From an uncultured Pseudomonas sp. (GTDB lineage: Bacteria; Pseudomonadota; Gammaproteobacteria; Pseudomonadales; Pseudomonadaceae): a stretch of DNA of 64,000 nt. The position numbers and the translations under genes are program-made. The first letter of the stretch is position 1. Every line of letters starts with the position of its first letter. The DNA lies in contig NZ_CAMPHI010000022.1 of NCBI RefSeq assembly GCF_946885955.1, positions 1 through 64,000 of the forward strand, in the 5' to 3' direction. Under the pieces are notes generated by a model. The model ran no database searches and was not told the DNA's origin. It saw only the letters and a list, made by a program, of their open reading frames with translations. Shown piece by piece: positions 54,659 through 63,624 of the stretch.

Positions 54659-54945
54659 ACAAGGGTCTGCGCAGTCGAAGGAATGCTGCAGTGACGTAGC
54701 CCGGCGCGCTGGTGTCACGCCTGATCTACCGTTCGGCAGGTTTCCAATGAATCGTCGCAAGAAGTTCCCGTTACTGGAGGTTTCCGCAAAAACTCCAGAG
54801 TTTTCAGCAAGAAGCTGTCATCGCTCTGCCACTAAATTGAGTCGTTCATGGACGCAGTGCGCAGGTTTTGGCCAGTTTGCAATTGGTCATGCCAGCCAAG
54901 CTGCGCTAGACCGATAACAATACACTCCACAAGAGGATGGGCGTG
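54659..54945. other. DUF3422/putA divergent intergenic region
   Basis: These 287 bases must contain the putA promoter and the PruR target. GCAAGAAG occurs twice, 51 bases apart (near 54757 and 54808), and a short GTAGCCCGG fragment is present near 54698. No operator with convincing AraC-type spacing was found. Confidence 0.4.
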
Positions 54946-57900
54946 ATGTTCAAAGCCAGTCACGTCTTGCAGAGCGAGTTCCTTCAGGGGATCTCCGACG
55001 CCAAGGCCGCCGATTTTTTCCCTGTCATCAGTGCTAATTACAGCGTTGACGAGGCAGCCTATCTCACTGAGCTCCTTGAGCTCGCCGATCCCGGTGAAGC
55101 CGGCATCGAGGCTATCCGCCGCGGTGCCCGTACCCTGATTCAGGATGTACGTAGCCGGGACAATGCCGTCGATACCCTCGACGCACTGCTTCGTCAGTAC
55201 AGCCTCGACACCCAGGAAGGGCTGATGCTCATGTGCCTGGCCGAGGCTTTGCTGCGCGTGCCGGACGCCGCCACCGCCGACGCGCTGATCCGCGACAAGC
55301 TGAACGCCGCCGAGTGGGAACGCCACCTCGGCAAGAGCGACAGCGTGCTGGTCAATTTCGCCGCCTGGGGCCTGGTGATGACCGGCAAGGTGGTCGACCC
55401 GGAAACCGCCGACGGTCGCCCGAAGAACGTCCTCGGCCGTCTGATCCAGCGTTCCGGCGAGCCGGTGATCCGCGCCGCGATGAACCAGGCGATGAAGCTG
55501 ATGGGCAAGCAGTTCGTGCTCGGCCGCAACATCGCCGAAGCGCTGAAGAATGGCCGCCCGGAACGCGAAAAGGGCTACACCTATTCCTTCGATATGCTTG
55601 GCGAAGCGGCTCTTACACAAGCTGATGCTGAGAAGTACATGGCCGACTACCGCAAGGCCATCGACACCGTCGGTGCCGAAGGGCAGGTCGGACCGGGGCC
55701 TAAGCCGTCGATCTCGATCAAGCTGTCCGCACTGCACCCGCGTTACGAAGTGGCCCAGCGCGAGCGCGTATTGACCGAGCTGTTCGCCAACGTGCTGGAA
55801 CTGGCCGTGCGGGCGCGCAAGCTGGGCGTGGGCATCTCGGTGGATGCCGAAGAAGCCGATCGCCTCGAGCTGTCGCTGGAGCTCTATGAAAAGCTGATGC
55901 GCGATCCGGCCCTCAAGGGCTGGGGCGAGTTCGGCCTGGTGGTACAGGCGTATTCCAAGCGCTGCCTGCCGGTGCTGGTTTGGCTGACCCTGCTGGGCAA
56001 GGAACTCGGCGAGAAGATGCCGCTGCGCCTGGTCAAGGGCGCCTACTGGGACACCGAGATCAAGCAGTGCCAGGTCCAGGGCCTGGACGGCTACCCGGTA
56101 TTCACCCGCAAGGAAGGTACCGATACCTCTTATTTGGCCTGTGCACGCTTCCTGCTGTCGGAGTTCACCCGCGGGGTGATCTACCCGCAGTTCGCCAGCC
56201 ACAACGCCCACACCGTCAGCTGCATCCTGGCGATCGCCGCCGAGCAGAAGCAGCCGCGCGATTTCGAATTCCAGCGCCTGCACGGCATGGGCGACGCGCT
56301 GTACGACACCGTTCTGGAAAAGCACCGCAAGACAGTACGCATCTATGCCCCGGTCGGCGCGCACAAGGACTTGCTGCCGTATCTGGTGCGCCGCCTGCTG
56401 GAAAACGGCGCGAACTCCTCGTTCGTGCACCAGTTGGTCGACCCGAACACGCCAATCGAGTCGCTGCTCGACCATCCGGTGACCCAGCTGCGTGCTTGCA
56501 GAACCCTCGGCAACGACAAAATTCCTCTCCCACCTGCGCTGTTCGGCAGTGCGCGGAAAAATTCTCAGGGCCTAAACATGAATATTCAGCAGACCTGGGC
56601 CGAGCTCGAGCTCGCCTATAAGCCGCAACTTTCCCGTCAGTGGCAAGCCGCCCCGGTGATCAACGGCGAGAAACTCGCCGGCACCGCGCAGGAAGTACGT
56701 TGCCCCTACGAGCTGAGCAAGGTAGTCGGCAGCGCCCAGTTCGCCACTGCCGCCCAGGCGGCCGAAGCCCTGAACGTACTGCACGCGGCCTGGCCACGCT
56801 GGAACGCCACCGCCATCGACAGCCGCGCGAGCATCTTCGAGCGCCTGGCCGACCTGCTCGAAGCCAACCGCGCCGAGCTGATGGCGCTGTGCACGGTGGA
56901 AGCCGGCAAGTCCATGCAGGACGGTATCGACGAAGTGCGCGAGGCGGTGGATTTCTGCCGTTACTACGCCCAGCAGGCGCGCCTGCGTCTGGGCCGCGAA
57001 GAACTGCAAGGGCCGACCGGCGAGCGCAACGAGCTGTTCCATGAAGGCCGTGGCATTTTCGTCTGCATCAGTCCCTGGAACTTCCCGCTGGCGATCTACC
57101 TGGGGCAGATCACCGCCGCCCTGGTCGCCGGCAACTGCGTACTGGCCAAGCCAGCCGAGCAGACCAGCCTGATCGCCGCGCGCGCTCTTGAACTGATGTT
57201 CGAAGCCGGCCTGCCGAAGGATGTCATCGCCTTCCTGCCGGGCGACGGCGCCACCCTGGGCGGGGTGTTCTGCCGCGATGCCCGCGTCGCCGGGGTGTGC
57301 TTCACCGGCTCCACCGACACCGCGCGGATCATCAACCGCCAACTGGCCGAGAAGGCCGGCCCGATCGCCGCGCTGATCGCCGAAACCGGCGGGCAGAACG
57401 CGATGATCGTCGACTCCACCGCGCTGCCTGAGCAAGTGGTCAAGGATGCCGTGCAATCGGCCTTCACCAGCGCCGGCCAGCGTTGCTCGGCCCTGCGCGT
57501 GCTCTACGTGCAGAGCGATATCGCAGAACGCGTGCTGGACCTTCTCAAGGGCGCCATGGCCGAGCTGAAGGTCGGCCCGACCCACCTGCGTGAAAGCGAT
57601 GTCGGCCCGGTAATCGACGCCGAAGCCAAGGCCGGCCTCGAAGCACACATCGCCCAGCTCAAGGGCGAGGGCAAGCTGATCGCCGAAACCGCTCTGCCGG
57701 CCGGCCTGGATGGCCACTTCGTCGCCCCGGTGGCATTCGAGATCGCTGGCATCGCCGAGCTGCAGAAAGAGAACTTCGGCCCCATTCTGCACATCGTGCG
57801 CTTCGAAGCCCGCGATCTTGAGCAGGTGGTTGCCGCGATCAACGGTACCGGGTACGGTCTGACCCTCGGCGTACACAGCCGCAACGAAGAAACCGCCGCG

Positions 57901-58122
57901 CGCATCGAAGCACTGGCGCGGGTCGGCAACCTCTATGTCAACCGCAACCAGATCGGCGCCGTGGTCGGCGTGCAACCGTTCGGCGGCTGCGGCCTGTCCG
58001 GCACCGGGCCGAAAGCCGGTGGTCCGAGCTACCTGCTGCGTTTCGTCAACGAACGCACTACCTCGGTCAACACCACTGCGGTGGGCGGCAACGCCTCGCT
58101 GCTGTCGCTGGGCGACGAGTAA
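54946..58122 (+). CDS. putA: Bifunctional proline dehydrogenase / P5C dehydrogenase PutA
   Basis: This 1058-residue enzyme oxidises L-proline to glutamate in two steps. The FAD proline dehydrogenase barrel occupies about residues 150-480 (SISIKLSALHPRYE, LVKGAYWDTEIK, YPQFASHNAHT). The NAD-dependent aldehyde dehydrogenase covers about 550-1045, with nucleophile Cys847 in SAGQRCSALRV and the ETGGQNAMIV motif. There is no N-terminal ribbon-helix-helix, so it should not repress its own genes, consistent with control by PruR. The ATG at 54946 has AGAGG nine bases upstream; an ATG three codons earlier overlaps that site. Confidence 0.95.
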   Translation: MFKASHVLQSEFLQGISDAKAADFFPVISANYSVDEAAYLTELLELADPGEAGIEAIRRGARTLIQDVRSRDNAVDTLDALLRQYSLDTQEGLMLMCLAEALLRVPDAATADALIRDKLNAAEWERHLGKSDSVLVNFAAWGLVMTGKVVDPETADGRPKNVLGRLIQRSGEPVIRAAMNQAMKLMGKQFVLGRNIAEALKNGRPEREKGYTYSFDMLGEAALTQADAEKYMADYRKAIDTVGAEGQVGPGPKPSISIKLSALHPRYEVAQRERVLTELFANVLELAVRARKLGVGISVDAEEADRLELSLELYEKLMRDPALKGWGEFGLVVQAYSKRCLPVLVWLTLLGKELGEKMPLRLVKGAYWDTEIKQCQVQGLDGYPVFTRKEGTDTSYLACARFLLSEFTRGVIYPQFASHNAHTVSCILAIAAEQKQPRDFEFQRLHGMGDALYDTVLEKHRKTVRIYAPVGAHKDLLPYLVRRLLENGANSSFVHQLVDPNTPIESLLDHPVTQLRACRTLGNDKIPLPPALFGSARKNSQGLNMNIQQTWAELELAYKPQLSRQWQAAPVINGEKLAGTAQEVRCPYELSKVVGSAQFATAAQAAEALNVLHAAWPRWNATAIDSRASIFERLADLLEANRAELMALCTVEAGKSMQDGIDEVREAVDFCRYYAQQARLRLGREELQGPTGERNELFHEGRGIFVCISPWNFPLAIYLGQITAALVAGNCVLAKPAEQTSLIAARALELMFEAGLPKDVIAFLPGDGATLGGVFCRDARVAGVCFTGSTDTARIINRQLAEKAGPIAALIAETGGQNAMIVDSTALPEQVVKDAVQSAFTSAGQRCSALRVLYVQSDIAERVLDLLKGAMAELKVGPTHLRESDVGPVIDAEAKAGLEAHIAQLKGEGKLIAETALPAGLDGHFVAPVAFEIAGIAELQKENFGPILHIVRFEARDLEQVVAAINGTGYGLTLGVHSRNEETAARIEALARVGNLYVNRNQIGAVVGVQPFGGCGLSGTGPKAGGPSYLLRFVNERTTSVNTTAVGGNASLLSLGDE

Positions 58123-58132
58123 CAGTTACAAG

Positions 58133-58170
58133 CGGGCAGCGGTCTTCGGACTGCTGCCCGTTGTTGTTTT
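58133..58170 (+). terminator. Intrinsic terminator after putA
   Basis: CGGGCAGCGGTC, loop TTCG and GACTGCTGCCCG make a 12-bp stem with one G-T pair and a stable tetraloop, followed by TTGTTGTTTT. It separates putA from putP, so putP probably has its own promoter. Confidence 0.85.
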
Positions 58171-58333
58171 GGGGTGCTTGTCACTCCGAATAGGTAGGGC
58201 GGCTTTTCCAGGATGCGGGTATTGGGCGGGGTCTCAAACGCCGGGTTTCTGGGATGCGGCACTACCGAGATGGAGCGTTCGCCACGCGGACCTGCATCGC
58301 CAACATTGGTTTCGGGTGCGTGCCCGTTGCTTA

Positions 58334-58344
58334 AATAACAACAA
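58334..58344 (+). promoter_or_regulatory. Candidate Hfq/Crc A-rich site before putP
   Basis: AATAACAACAA contains two overlapping AAnAAnAA matches and ends four bases before the AAAGGGG ribosome site of putP. This is the usual position for Hfq/Crc-mediated translational repression in Pseudomonas. Confidence 0.55.
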
Positions 58345-58362
58345 ACGAAAGGGGCATCCTCA

Positions 58363-59850
58363 GTGAATGCTAGTACTCCCATGCTTGTCACCTTCGTGGT
58401 GTACATTGCAGCGATGGTGCTGATAGGCCTATTCGCCTACATGCGTACCAAAAATCTTTCCGACTACATCCTCGGCGGCCGCAGTCTCGGCAGCTTCGTT
58501 ACCGCGCTGTCCGCTGGCGCCTCTGATATGAGCGGTTGGTTGCTGATGGGCTTGCCCGGCGCCGTGTACATGTCCGGTCTGTCGGAAGCCTGGATTGCCA
58601 TCGGCCTGATCGTCGGTGCCTATCTGAATTGGCTGCTGGTTGCCGGCCGTCTGCGTGTGCAGACCGAGCACAACGGCAACGCCCTGACCCTGCCGGACTA
58701 CTTCACCCACCGTTTCGAAGATAACAGCCGGGTGCTGCGTATCTTCTCGGCCCTGGTGATTCTGGTGTTCTTCACCATTTACTGTGCTTCGGGCATAGTC
58801 GCTGGCGCACGTCTGTTCGAAAGCACCTTCGGCCTGTCCTACGGCACAGCGCTCTGGGCTGGTGCTGCGGCGACCATCATCTACACCTTTATTGGTGGTT
58901 TCCTGGCGGTGAGCTGGACCGACACCGTACAGGCCACGCTGATGATCTTCGCCCTGATCTTCACCCCCATCGCGGTGCTGATCGCCACTGGTGGCGCGGA
59001 CACCACATTCGCCGCCATCGAGCTGCAGGACCCAACCAATTTCGACATGCTCAAGGGCGCTACCTTCATCGGGGTGATCTCGCTGATGGCCTGGGGGCTG
59101 GGCTATTTTGGTCAGCCGCACATCCTGGCGCGTTTCATGGCCGCTGACTCGGCAAAATCGATACCGGCGGCTCGCCGTATTTCCATGACCTGGATGATCC
59201 TGACCTTGGTTGGTGCGGTGACCGTCGGCTTCTTCGGCATCGCCTATTTTTCCGCCAACCCGACGCTTGCCGGCGCCGTAACGGAAAATCCGGAGCGGGT
59301 CTTCATCGAACTAGCCAAGCTGCTGTTCAACCCGTGGATCGCCGGCATTCTGCTGTCCGCCATTCTCGCTGCGGTAATGAGCACGCTGAGCTGCCAACTG
59401 CTGGTGTGTTCCAGCGCCTTGACCGAAGACTTCTATAAAGCCTTCCTGCGCAAGGATGCCTCGCAAAACGAGCTGGTCTGGGTCGGTCGCGGCATGGTGC
59501 TGCTGATCGCTCTGGTTGCCATCTTCCTGGCTGCTAACCCGGAAAACCGCGTGCTGGGCCTGGTGTCCTATGCCTGGGCTGGGTTCGGTGCTGCCTTCGG
59601 TCCCGTGGTAATCCTTTCGCTGATCTGGAAGGGCATGACCCGCAACGGCGCGCTGGCCGGCATGCTGATCGGCGCGGTCACCGTAATTCTGTGGAAGAAC
59701 TTCTTCGGCTGGACCGGTCTGTACGAAATCATTCCCGGCTTCATCCTGGCCACGATCGGCATTCTGATCTTCAGCCGCGTCGGCAACGCACCGAGCGCCT
59801 CGATGATCAAGCGCTTCGAAGAAGCCGAAAAGGAATACCAAACGGTCTGA
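58363..59850 (+). CDS. putP: Sodium/proline symporter PutP
   Basis: This 495-residue SSS-family symporter has 13 predicted membrane helices. Typical segments: NLSDYILGGRSLGSFVTALSAGASDMSGWLLMGLPGA near the N-terminus (sodium and proline sites), GGFLAVSWTDTVQA, and LSAILAAVMSTLSCQLLVCSSALTEDFY. The GTG at 58363 with AAAGGGG upstream is preferred to the ATG six codons later. It works with PutA to use external proline. Confidence 0.95.
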   Translation: MNASTPMLVTFVVYIAAMVLIGLFAYMRTKNLSDYILGGRSLGSFVTALSAGASDMSGWLLMGLPGAVYMSGLSEAWIAIGLIVGAYLNWLLVAGRLRVQTEHNGNALTLPDYFTHRFEDNSRVLRIFSALVILVFFTIYCASGIVAGARLFESTFGLSYGTALWAGAAATIIYTFIGGFLAVSWTDTVQATLMIFALIFTPIAVLIATGGADTTFAAIELQDPTNFDMLKGATFIGVISLMAWGLGYFGQPHILARFMAADSAKSIPAARRISMTWMILTLVGAVTVGFFGIAYFSANPTLAGAVTENPERVFIELAKLLFNPWIAGILLSAILAAVMSTLSCQLLVCSSALTEDFYKAFLRKDASQNELVWVGRGMVLLIALVAIFLAANPENRVLGLVSYAWAGFGAAFGPVVILSLIWKGMTRNGALAGMLIGAVTVILWKNFFGWTGLYEIIPGFILATIGILIFSRVGNAPSASMIKRFEEAEKEYQTV

Positions 59851-60008
59851 TTACCTGGCGTGAACTGCGGTAGCTGGCCAGGTCGGTCGGTTACCGCACA
59901 TGACTCATTCACCCTGCCCGCAGCTGGTCGTCTGAGGGTAGGCATCGCCAGCCGGAATTTATTGCTGATGCCCGGCTGAGCGACTCTCCCACGACCCGAT
60001 AGGGCTTC

Positions 60009-60047
60009 GCCGATCCATACCTACGGGTATCGGATCGGCTTTTTTTT
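60009..60047 (+). terminator. Intrinsic terminator downstream of putP
   Basis: GCCGATCCATACC pairs with GGTATCGGATCGGC (one unpaired base, small loop), followed by eight T residues. A very strong rightward terminator. Confidence 0.9.
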
Positions 60048-60114
60048 GCGGCGTATCCATTGCGCGTTGCCTCGGCCAACTGGGCAAGGCTGACATTGCT
60101 TGCAGGTAGCAATG

Positions 60115-60194
60115 GGTAGGATGCGCCGTGCGCACCGGGAATCGTCGCTGGTTCAAGTTCTCGCGCATGTGCTGGTGCGCGCGGCGCACCCTAT
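60115..60194. repeat. GTAGGGTGCGC-type palindromic repeat
   Basis: GGTAGGATGCGCCGTGCGCACC and GGTGCGCGCGGCGCACCCTAT are facing arms separated by a ~37-base spacer, matching the element at 9364-9416. It lies between the putP terminator and the convergent FAD-oxidoreductase gene. Confidence 0.7.
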
Positions 60195-60281
60195 GGGGTT
60201 GGTTCCCGACATGTAAGCGCCGATACCAGAACGCACTACCAAGTATCGCCATTCTGCCTGGATGAAACCCACTGAGCCGCT

Positions 60282-61562
60282 TCAGAACCGCTCGACCCGG
60301 TACGGCTGCGGGTCGATGGTCGGCGTGGTCCCGGTCATCAGGTCGACCACCAGTTCCGCGCTGATCGCCGCCTGGGTCAGACCCAGATGTTGATTGCCGA
60401 AGGCGAACAGCAGCCGGGCGTGTTGCGGGTGACGGTCGATCACCGGCAGCGAGTCGGGCAGGGTGGGGCGGTGGCCCATCCACTCGCGGCAGCTCAGCGC
60501 TGGATCTGCGAGCGCCGGGACAAGGGCCTGGCTGTGGTGGCGCAAAGTCTTGAAGCGGCGCGCAATTGGCTTCAGGTGCAGGCCGCCGAGTTCGGTAAAG
60601 CCCACCGCGCGCAGGCCGGAATCCAGCGGGCTGAGGACGAAGCGGCGCTCGGCCGAGCCGATCGGCCGATTCAGGCTGATGGCCGGGCTGTCGATGCTGA
60701 TGTGATAGCCGCGCTCGGCTTCCAGCGGCACCTCGATCCCCGTGCCTTGCAGCAGCACCTTGCTCCAGGCGCCGGTACAGATCACCGCCTGATCGAAGCG
60801 CAAGGTGGCGCCCGCGGTCTTCAGCTCTACCTGCTGGGGATCCGCCGAGATGCTTTCGACGGCCTGTTGCACGAACTGGCCGCCACGGGCTTCGAACGCG
60901 GCGAATAGCAGGCGGCAGAGCTGATAGGGTTCGCGTACCTGGCAGGCATCGGGGAAGTACAGCGCATGGCTGAGCGTACCGGCCAGCGCCGGCTCCAGTT
61001 GGACCAGGCGTGTGGCGTCGATCAGCTCGCAACGTACGCCCCATTGCTGCAGATAGCGGGCATGGGCCTTGGCGTCCTCCAGGCGAGCGGCCGATTCCCA
61101 CACCAGCAGGTAACCGGAATTGCACAGTTGCTCGCTCGCGCCTATATCGGCCAGGCAGCGCTGCCATGCCGGCAGCGCCGCCCGATTGAGCTGACGCAGC
61201 CCTGCACTTGAGCGCTCGACCTGGCTGGGGCGGGCGGCGGCGATAAAGCGCAGCAGCCAGGGCAAACTGCGGTGCAAGTAGCCCAGCGGCAGCGCCAGGG
61301 GGCCATGTGGGTCGAGCAGCATGGCCAGCGCGCCGCGCAGGGTCTTGCCGCTGGACAGCGGGTCGATCAGCTCGGTGGCCAGGTAGCCGGCATTGCCGAA
61401 CGAGGCGCCTCGGCCCGGCGCATCGCGGTCGAGCAGGGTCACCCGGTAACCCTTGCGCTGGGCCTGCAGGGCGGTACACAGGCCGACCACCCCGGCACCG
61501 ACTACGGCAACGCTCTGGACGGCGCTCGTGCCATTGATCGCGGGCGGGGAGGTAGCGGTCAT
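60282..61562 (-). CDS. FAD-dependent D-amino-acid dehydrogenase-like protein
   Basis: This 426-residue flavoprotein of the DadA/DAO family has the FAD motif VAVVGAGVVGLCTALQAQRKGYRVTLLDRD (about residues 17-46), ASFGNAGYL and a C-terminal FAFGNQHLGLTQAAISAELV flavin contact. It probably oxidises a D-amino acid or cyclic imino acid at the membrane. Next to a Pyr2C-reductase-like gene and putAP, D-proline or a hydroxyproline isomer is the most attractive substrate. The ATG at 61562 has GGAG nine bases upstream. A terminator-like hairpin lies before it. Confidence 0.78.
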   Translation of the reverse strand: MTATSPPAINGTSAVQSVAVVGAGVVGLCTALQAQRKGYRVTLLDRDAPGRGASFGNAGYLATELIDPLSSGKTLRGALAMLLDPHGPLALPLGYLHRSLPWLLRFIAAARPSQVERSSAGLRQLNRAALPAWQRCLADIGASEQLCNSGYLLVWESAARLEDAKAHARYLQQWGVRCELIDATRLVQLEPALAGTLSHALYFPDACQVREPYQLCRLLFAAFEARGGQFVQQAVESISADPQQVELKTAGATLRFDQAVICTGAWSKVLLQGTGIEVPLEAERGYHISIDSPAISLNRPIGSAERRFVLSPLDSGLRAVGFTELGGLHLKPIARRFKTLRHHSQALVPALADPALSCREWMGHRPTLPDSLPVIDRHPQHARLLFAFGNQHLGLTQAAISAELVVDLMTGTTPTIDPQPYRVERF

Positions 61563-61623
61563 GCGCGGGACTCCGAAAGATGAGCGACGGCTGTGCTCAT
61601 CGTCTTGTATGGGTGTTCGCTGG

Positions 61624-61652
61624 AATAAAAGAGGCACCCGGGCGGAGTGCCT
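61624..61652 (-). terminator. Terminator-like hairpin between the OCD and FAD genes
   Basis: On the minus strand AGGCAC and GTGCCT pair across a 9-base GC-rich loop and are followed by CTTTTATT. It may partly uncouple the FAD gene from the upstream reductase gene. The stem is only 6 bp, so read-through is likely. Confidence 0.5.
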
Positions 61653-61667
61653 AAGCGGTTGCTCTTT

Positions 61668-62624
61668 TCAGCCTTGATTGCGGAACGCGAGAATCGCCGC
61701 GGCGAGGTCTTCGCGCGAGTCGCCAACCGACTTGAACAGGGTCACCGCCTGCTCGGCGTCGGCCAGGGCGGCGCGGCCGGCGTGCTGGCCGCGGCACAGC
61801 TCGGTAAGTTCGGCGAGGATCTTGTCGGCGTCGATCGCCCCTTCGCTGATCGGAATGAGCAGGTCGCCAGTCTCGCTCAGCGCACCGGCGCGGGTATCGA
61901 CGAACAGCGCACAACGCTGCATGGCGGTGTTATCGGTCTCGCGCATGCTCGGGGTGAAACTGCCGACCAGATCGAGGTGCGCGCCGGGCTTGAGCCAGTC
62001 GCCGTATATCAGCGGTTCGCTGGCCATGGTCGCGCAACTGATGATGTCGGCTGTGCCGGCGGCCTCGCGCAAGCCATCGACGCGGCAGACCCGGGCATCG
62101 ATACCGCAGGCCGTAAGCTCGGCCACCAACGCCGCCGAAGTCGCCTCGTTGCGATCCCACACCTGAACGGTCTGGATCGGCCGCACGCTCATATGCGCGG
62201 GGATCAGCCGGCGGCTCATGCGTCCGGCACCGACCATCAGCAGGCTGCTGGCATCGGCGCGGGAGAGAAAACGCGAGGCCAGTGCCGAGGCGGCAGCGGT
62301 GCGCCGGGCGGTCAGCTCGTTGCCGTCCAGCAGGGCCAGGGGGCGACCGGTCTTGCCACAGCTGAGCATGTAATGGCTGCTCAACCCCGGCAGGTTGCGC
62401 GCATTGTTGCCGGGGAACACGTTGACCTGCTTGACCCCGAGGTACTCGCCTTCGATCCAGGCGGGCATCAGCAACAGGGTGGCTGCTGGCTCGCCGGGAA
62501 CCTCGATCGTATGGTGGTGGCGGACCGGCGATCGCACATCCTCGCGGGCGAAGATATCTCTCAGCGCGTCGATCAAACTGTCCCACGGCAGGGCGTTTTG
62601 TACCTGATCGGCATTCAGTTGCAT
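61668..62624 (-). CDS. Ornithine cyclodeaminase/mu-crystallin family protein (probable cyclic imine reductase)
   Basis: This 318-residue protein has the family core: VRHHHTIEVPGEPAATLLLMPAW, EYLGVKQVNVFPGN, the NAD(P) loop SSLLMVGAGRMSRRLIPAH, and PLIYGDWLKPGAHLDLVGSF. Members include Pyr2C/Pip2C reductases that make L-proline or L-pipecolate, as well as true cyclodeaminases. The neighbouring FAD dehydrogenase and putA favour a Pyr2C reductase. It is divergent from an AraC regulator, with a 124-base gap. The ribosome site is weak. Confidence 0.8.
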   Translation of the reverse strand: MQLNADQVQNALPWDSLIDALRDIFAREDVRSPVRHHHTIEVPGEPAATLLLMPAWIEGEYLGVKQVNVFPGNNARNLPGLSSHYMLSCGKTGRPLALLDGNELTARRTAAASALASRFLSRADASSLLMVGAGRMSRRLIPAHMSVRPIQTVQVWDRNEATSAALVAELTACGIDARVCRVDGLREAAGTADIISCATMASEPLIYGDWLKPGAHLDLVGSFTPSMRETDNTAMQRCALFVDTRAGALSETGDLLIPISEGAIDADKILAELTELCRGQHAGRAALADAEQAVTLFKSVGDSREDLAAAILAFRNQG

Positions 62625-62716
62625 GGCGGCTTTTCCCGTAGCTAAGGTGCTTTAAATCCTATCCACTCCCTGATCGTTTGCCATTGACCCAGGCGCTGGA
62701 GTTATATACTCAGGCT

Positions 62717-62728
62717 ATGAAATTTCAT
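62717..62728. promoter_or_regulatory. 12-bp perfect palindrome upstream of the AraC gene
   Basis: ATGAAATTTCAT is an exact palindrome just after a TATACT -10-like element (62705-62710, with TTGACC at 62684-62689 but a short 15-base spacer). It may be an operator. AraC proteins usually use direct repeats, so the binding factor is uncertain. Confidence 0.35.
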
Positions 62729-62748
62729 GCTCCTACCGGAGGCCTGGC

Positions 62749-63552
62749 GTGATCAACAATAGCCAGGCCCGACGCAACCTGATCGCACGGCAGCGCGGCG
62801 AACATTGTCACGACTACGCGCAGGTGCTGATTGGCTGGCGCGGGCGGATGGACTGCGCGTTCAGCGACAGCGAGGGGCGTTTGGCCAGCGGCATCGCCGC
62901 CTTGGTGCCGGCTTCGGCCAGCCACCTATATGCCGGCCTCAGTGAAGAAAGCGAGCTGTTGGTGATCGACGTGGCGCTGAACGATCCCTATATCGGCGCG
63001 CTGGAGCAGGCCTGCGACCTCAAGTTTAGCGAGACGCTGTTCCAGCGCCCGGAATTCATCACCCTGGATGCCGCCGCGATGCCTTTGCTGGATTTCGCCG
63101 CCGGGCAGCTGCAGCGTGGTGCGCAGCGGGACAGTGCCCTGATCAACTACCAGTTGGTGTCGCTGTTCATGACCCAGCTGGTCCAGCGCTATTCATCGGT
63201 TCCAGCGTTACCCGCGGATTCGCGATTGGCGCTCGCCGAACTCAATCGACTGATCGACCGGCGTCTCGCCGAGCCACCTTGCAACGGCGACCTGGCCGCG
63301 GCGCTGAACCTCAGCGAAAGCCATTTCAATTTCCTGTTCCAGCGCAGCTTCGCCATGACCCCGCAGCAATACGTGATGGGTCGGCGCATGCAGCGGGCGC
63401 AATACCTCTTGCTCAACAGCGCAATGTCGCTGGCGGCGGTGGCCGATGAGGTCGGCTTTGCCGATGCATCGAGCTTTTCCCGGGCCTACAAGAGTCGTTT
63501 CAAGCAGACTCCCGGCGCCACCCGTAACGCCCGGCAGCTGAACCTGGATTAG
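62749..63552 (+). CDS. AraC-family transcriptional regulator
   Basis: This 267-residue regulator has a cupin-like N-terminal domain starting RQRGEHCHDYAQVLIGWRG and a C-terminal double helix-turn-helix (about 165-262; NGDLAAALNLSESHFNFLFQRSFAMTPQQYVMGRRM, AAVADEVGFADASSFSRAYKSRFKQTPG). It is divergent from the OCD-family gene and very probably controls it. The GTG at 62749 has GGAGG seven bases upstream. Confidence 0.85.
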   Translation: MINNSQARRNLIARQRGEHCHDYAQVLIGWRGRMDCAFSDSEGRLASGIAALVPASASHLYAGLSEESELLVIDVALNDPYIGALEQACDLKFSETLFQRPEFITLDAAAMPLLDFAAGQLQRGAQRDSALINYQLVSLFMTQLVQRYSSVPALPADSRLALAELNRLIDRRLAEPPCNGDLAAALNLSESHFNFLFQRSFAMTPQQYVMGRRMQRAQYLLLNSAMSLAAVADEVGFADASSFSRAYKSRFKQTPGATRNARQLNLD

Positions 63553-63624
63553 CCCGCCATGGGCTCCGAGCCAGCTACTCTGGTGCGTCGATCGTCTGAA
63601 AGCATGATCAGAAAAGCGCCGGAA

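Larger units (their letters stand above)
59851..60281. other. Intergenic region after putP
   Basis: This 431-base stretch without a gene holds a strong terminator (60009-60047) and a GTAGG-type repeat (60115-60194). The first ~158 bases between the putP stop and the terminator are unusually long for a 3' end and could carry a 3'-derived small RNA, but no known RNA family was recognised. Confidence 0.5.
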
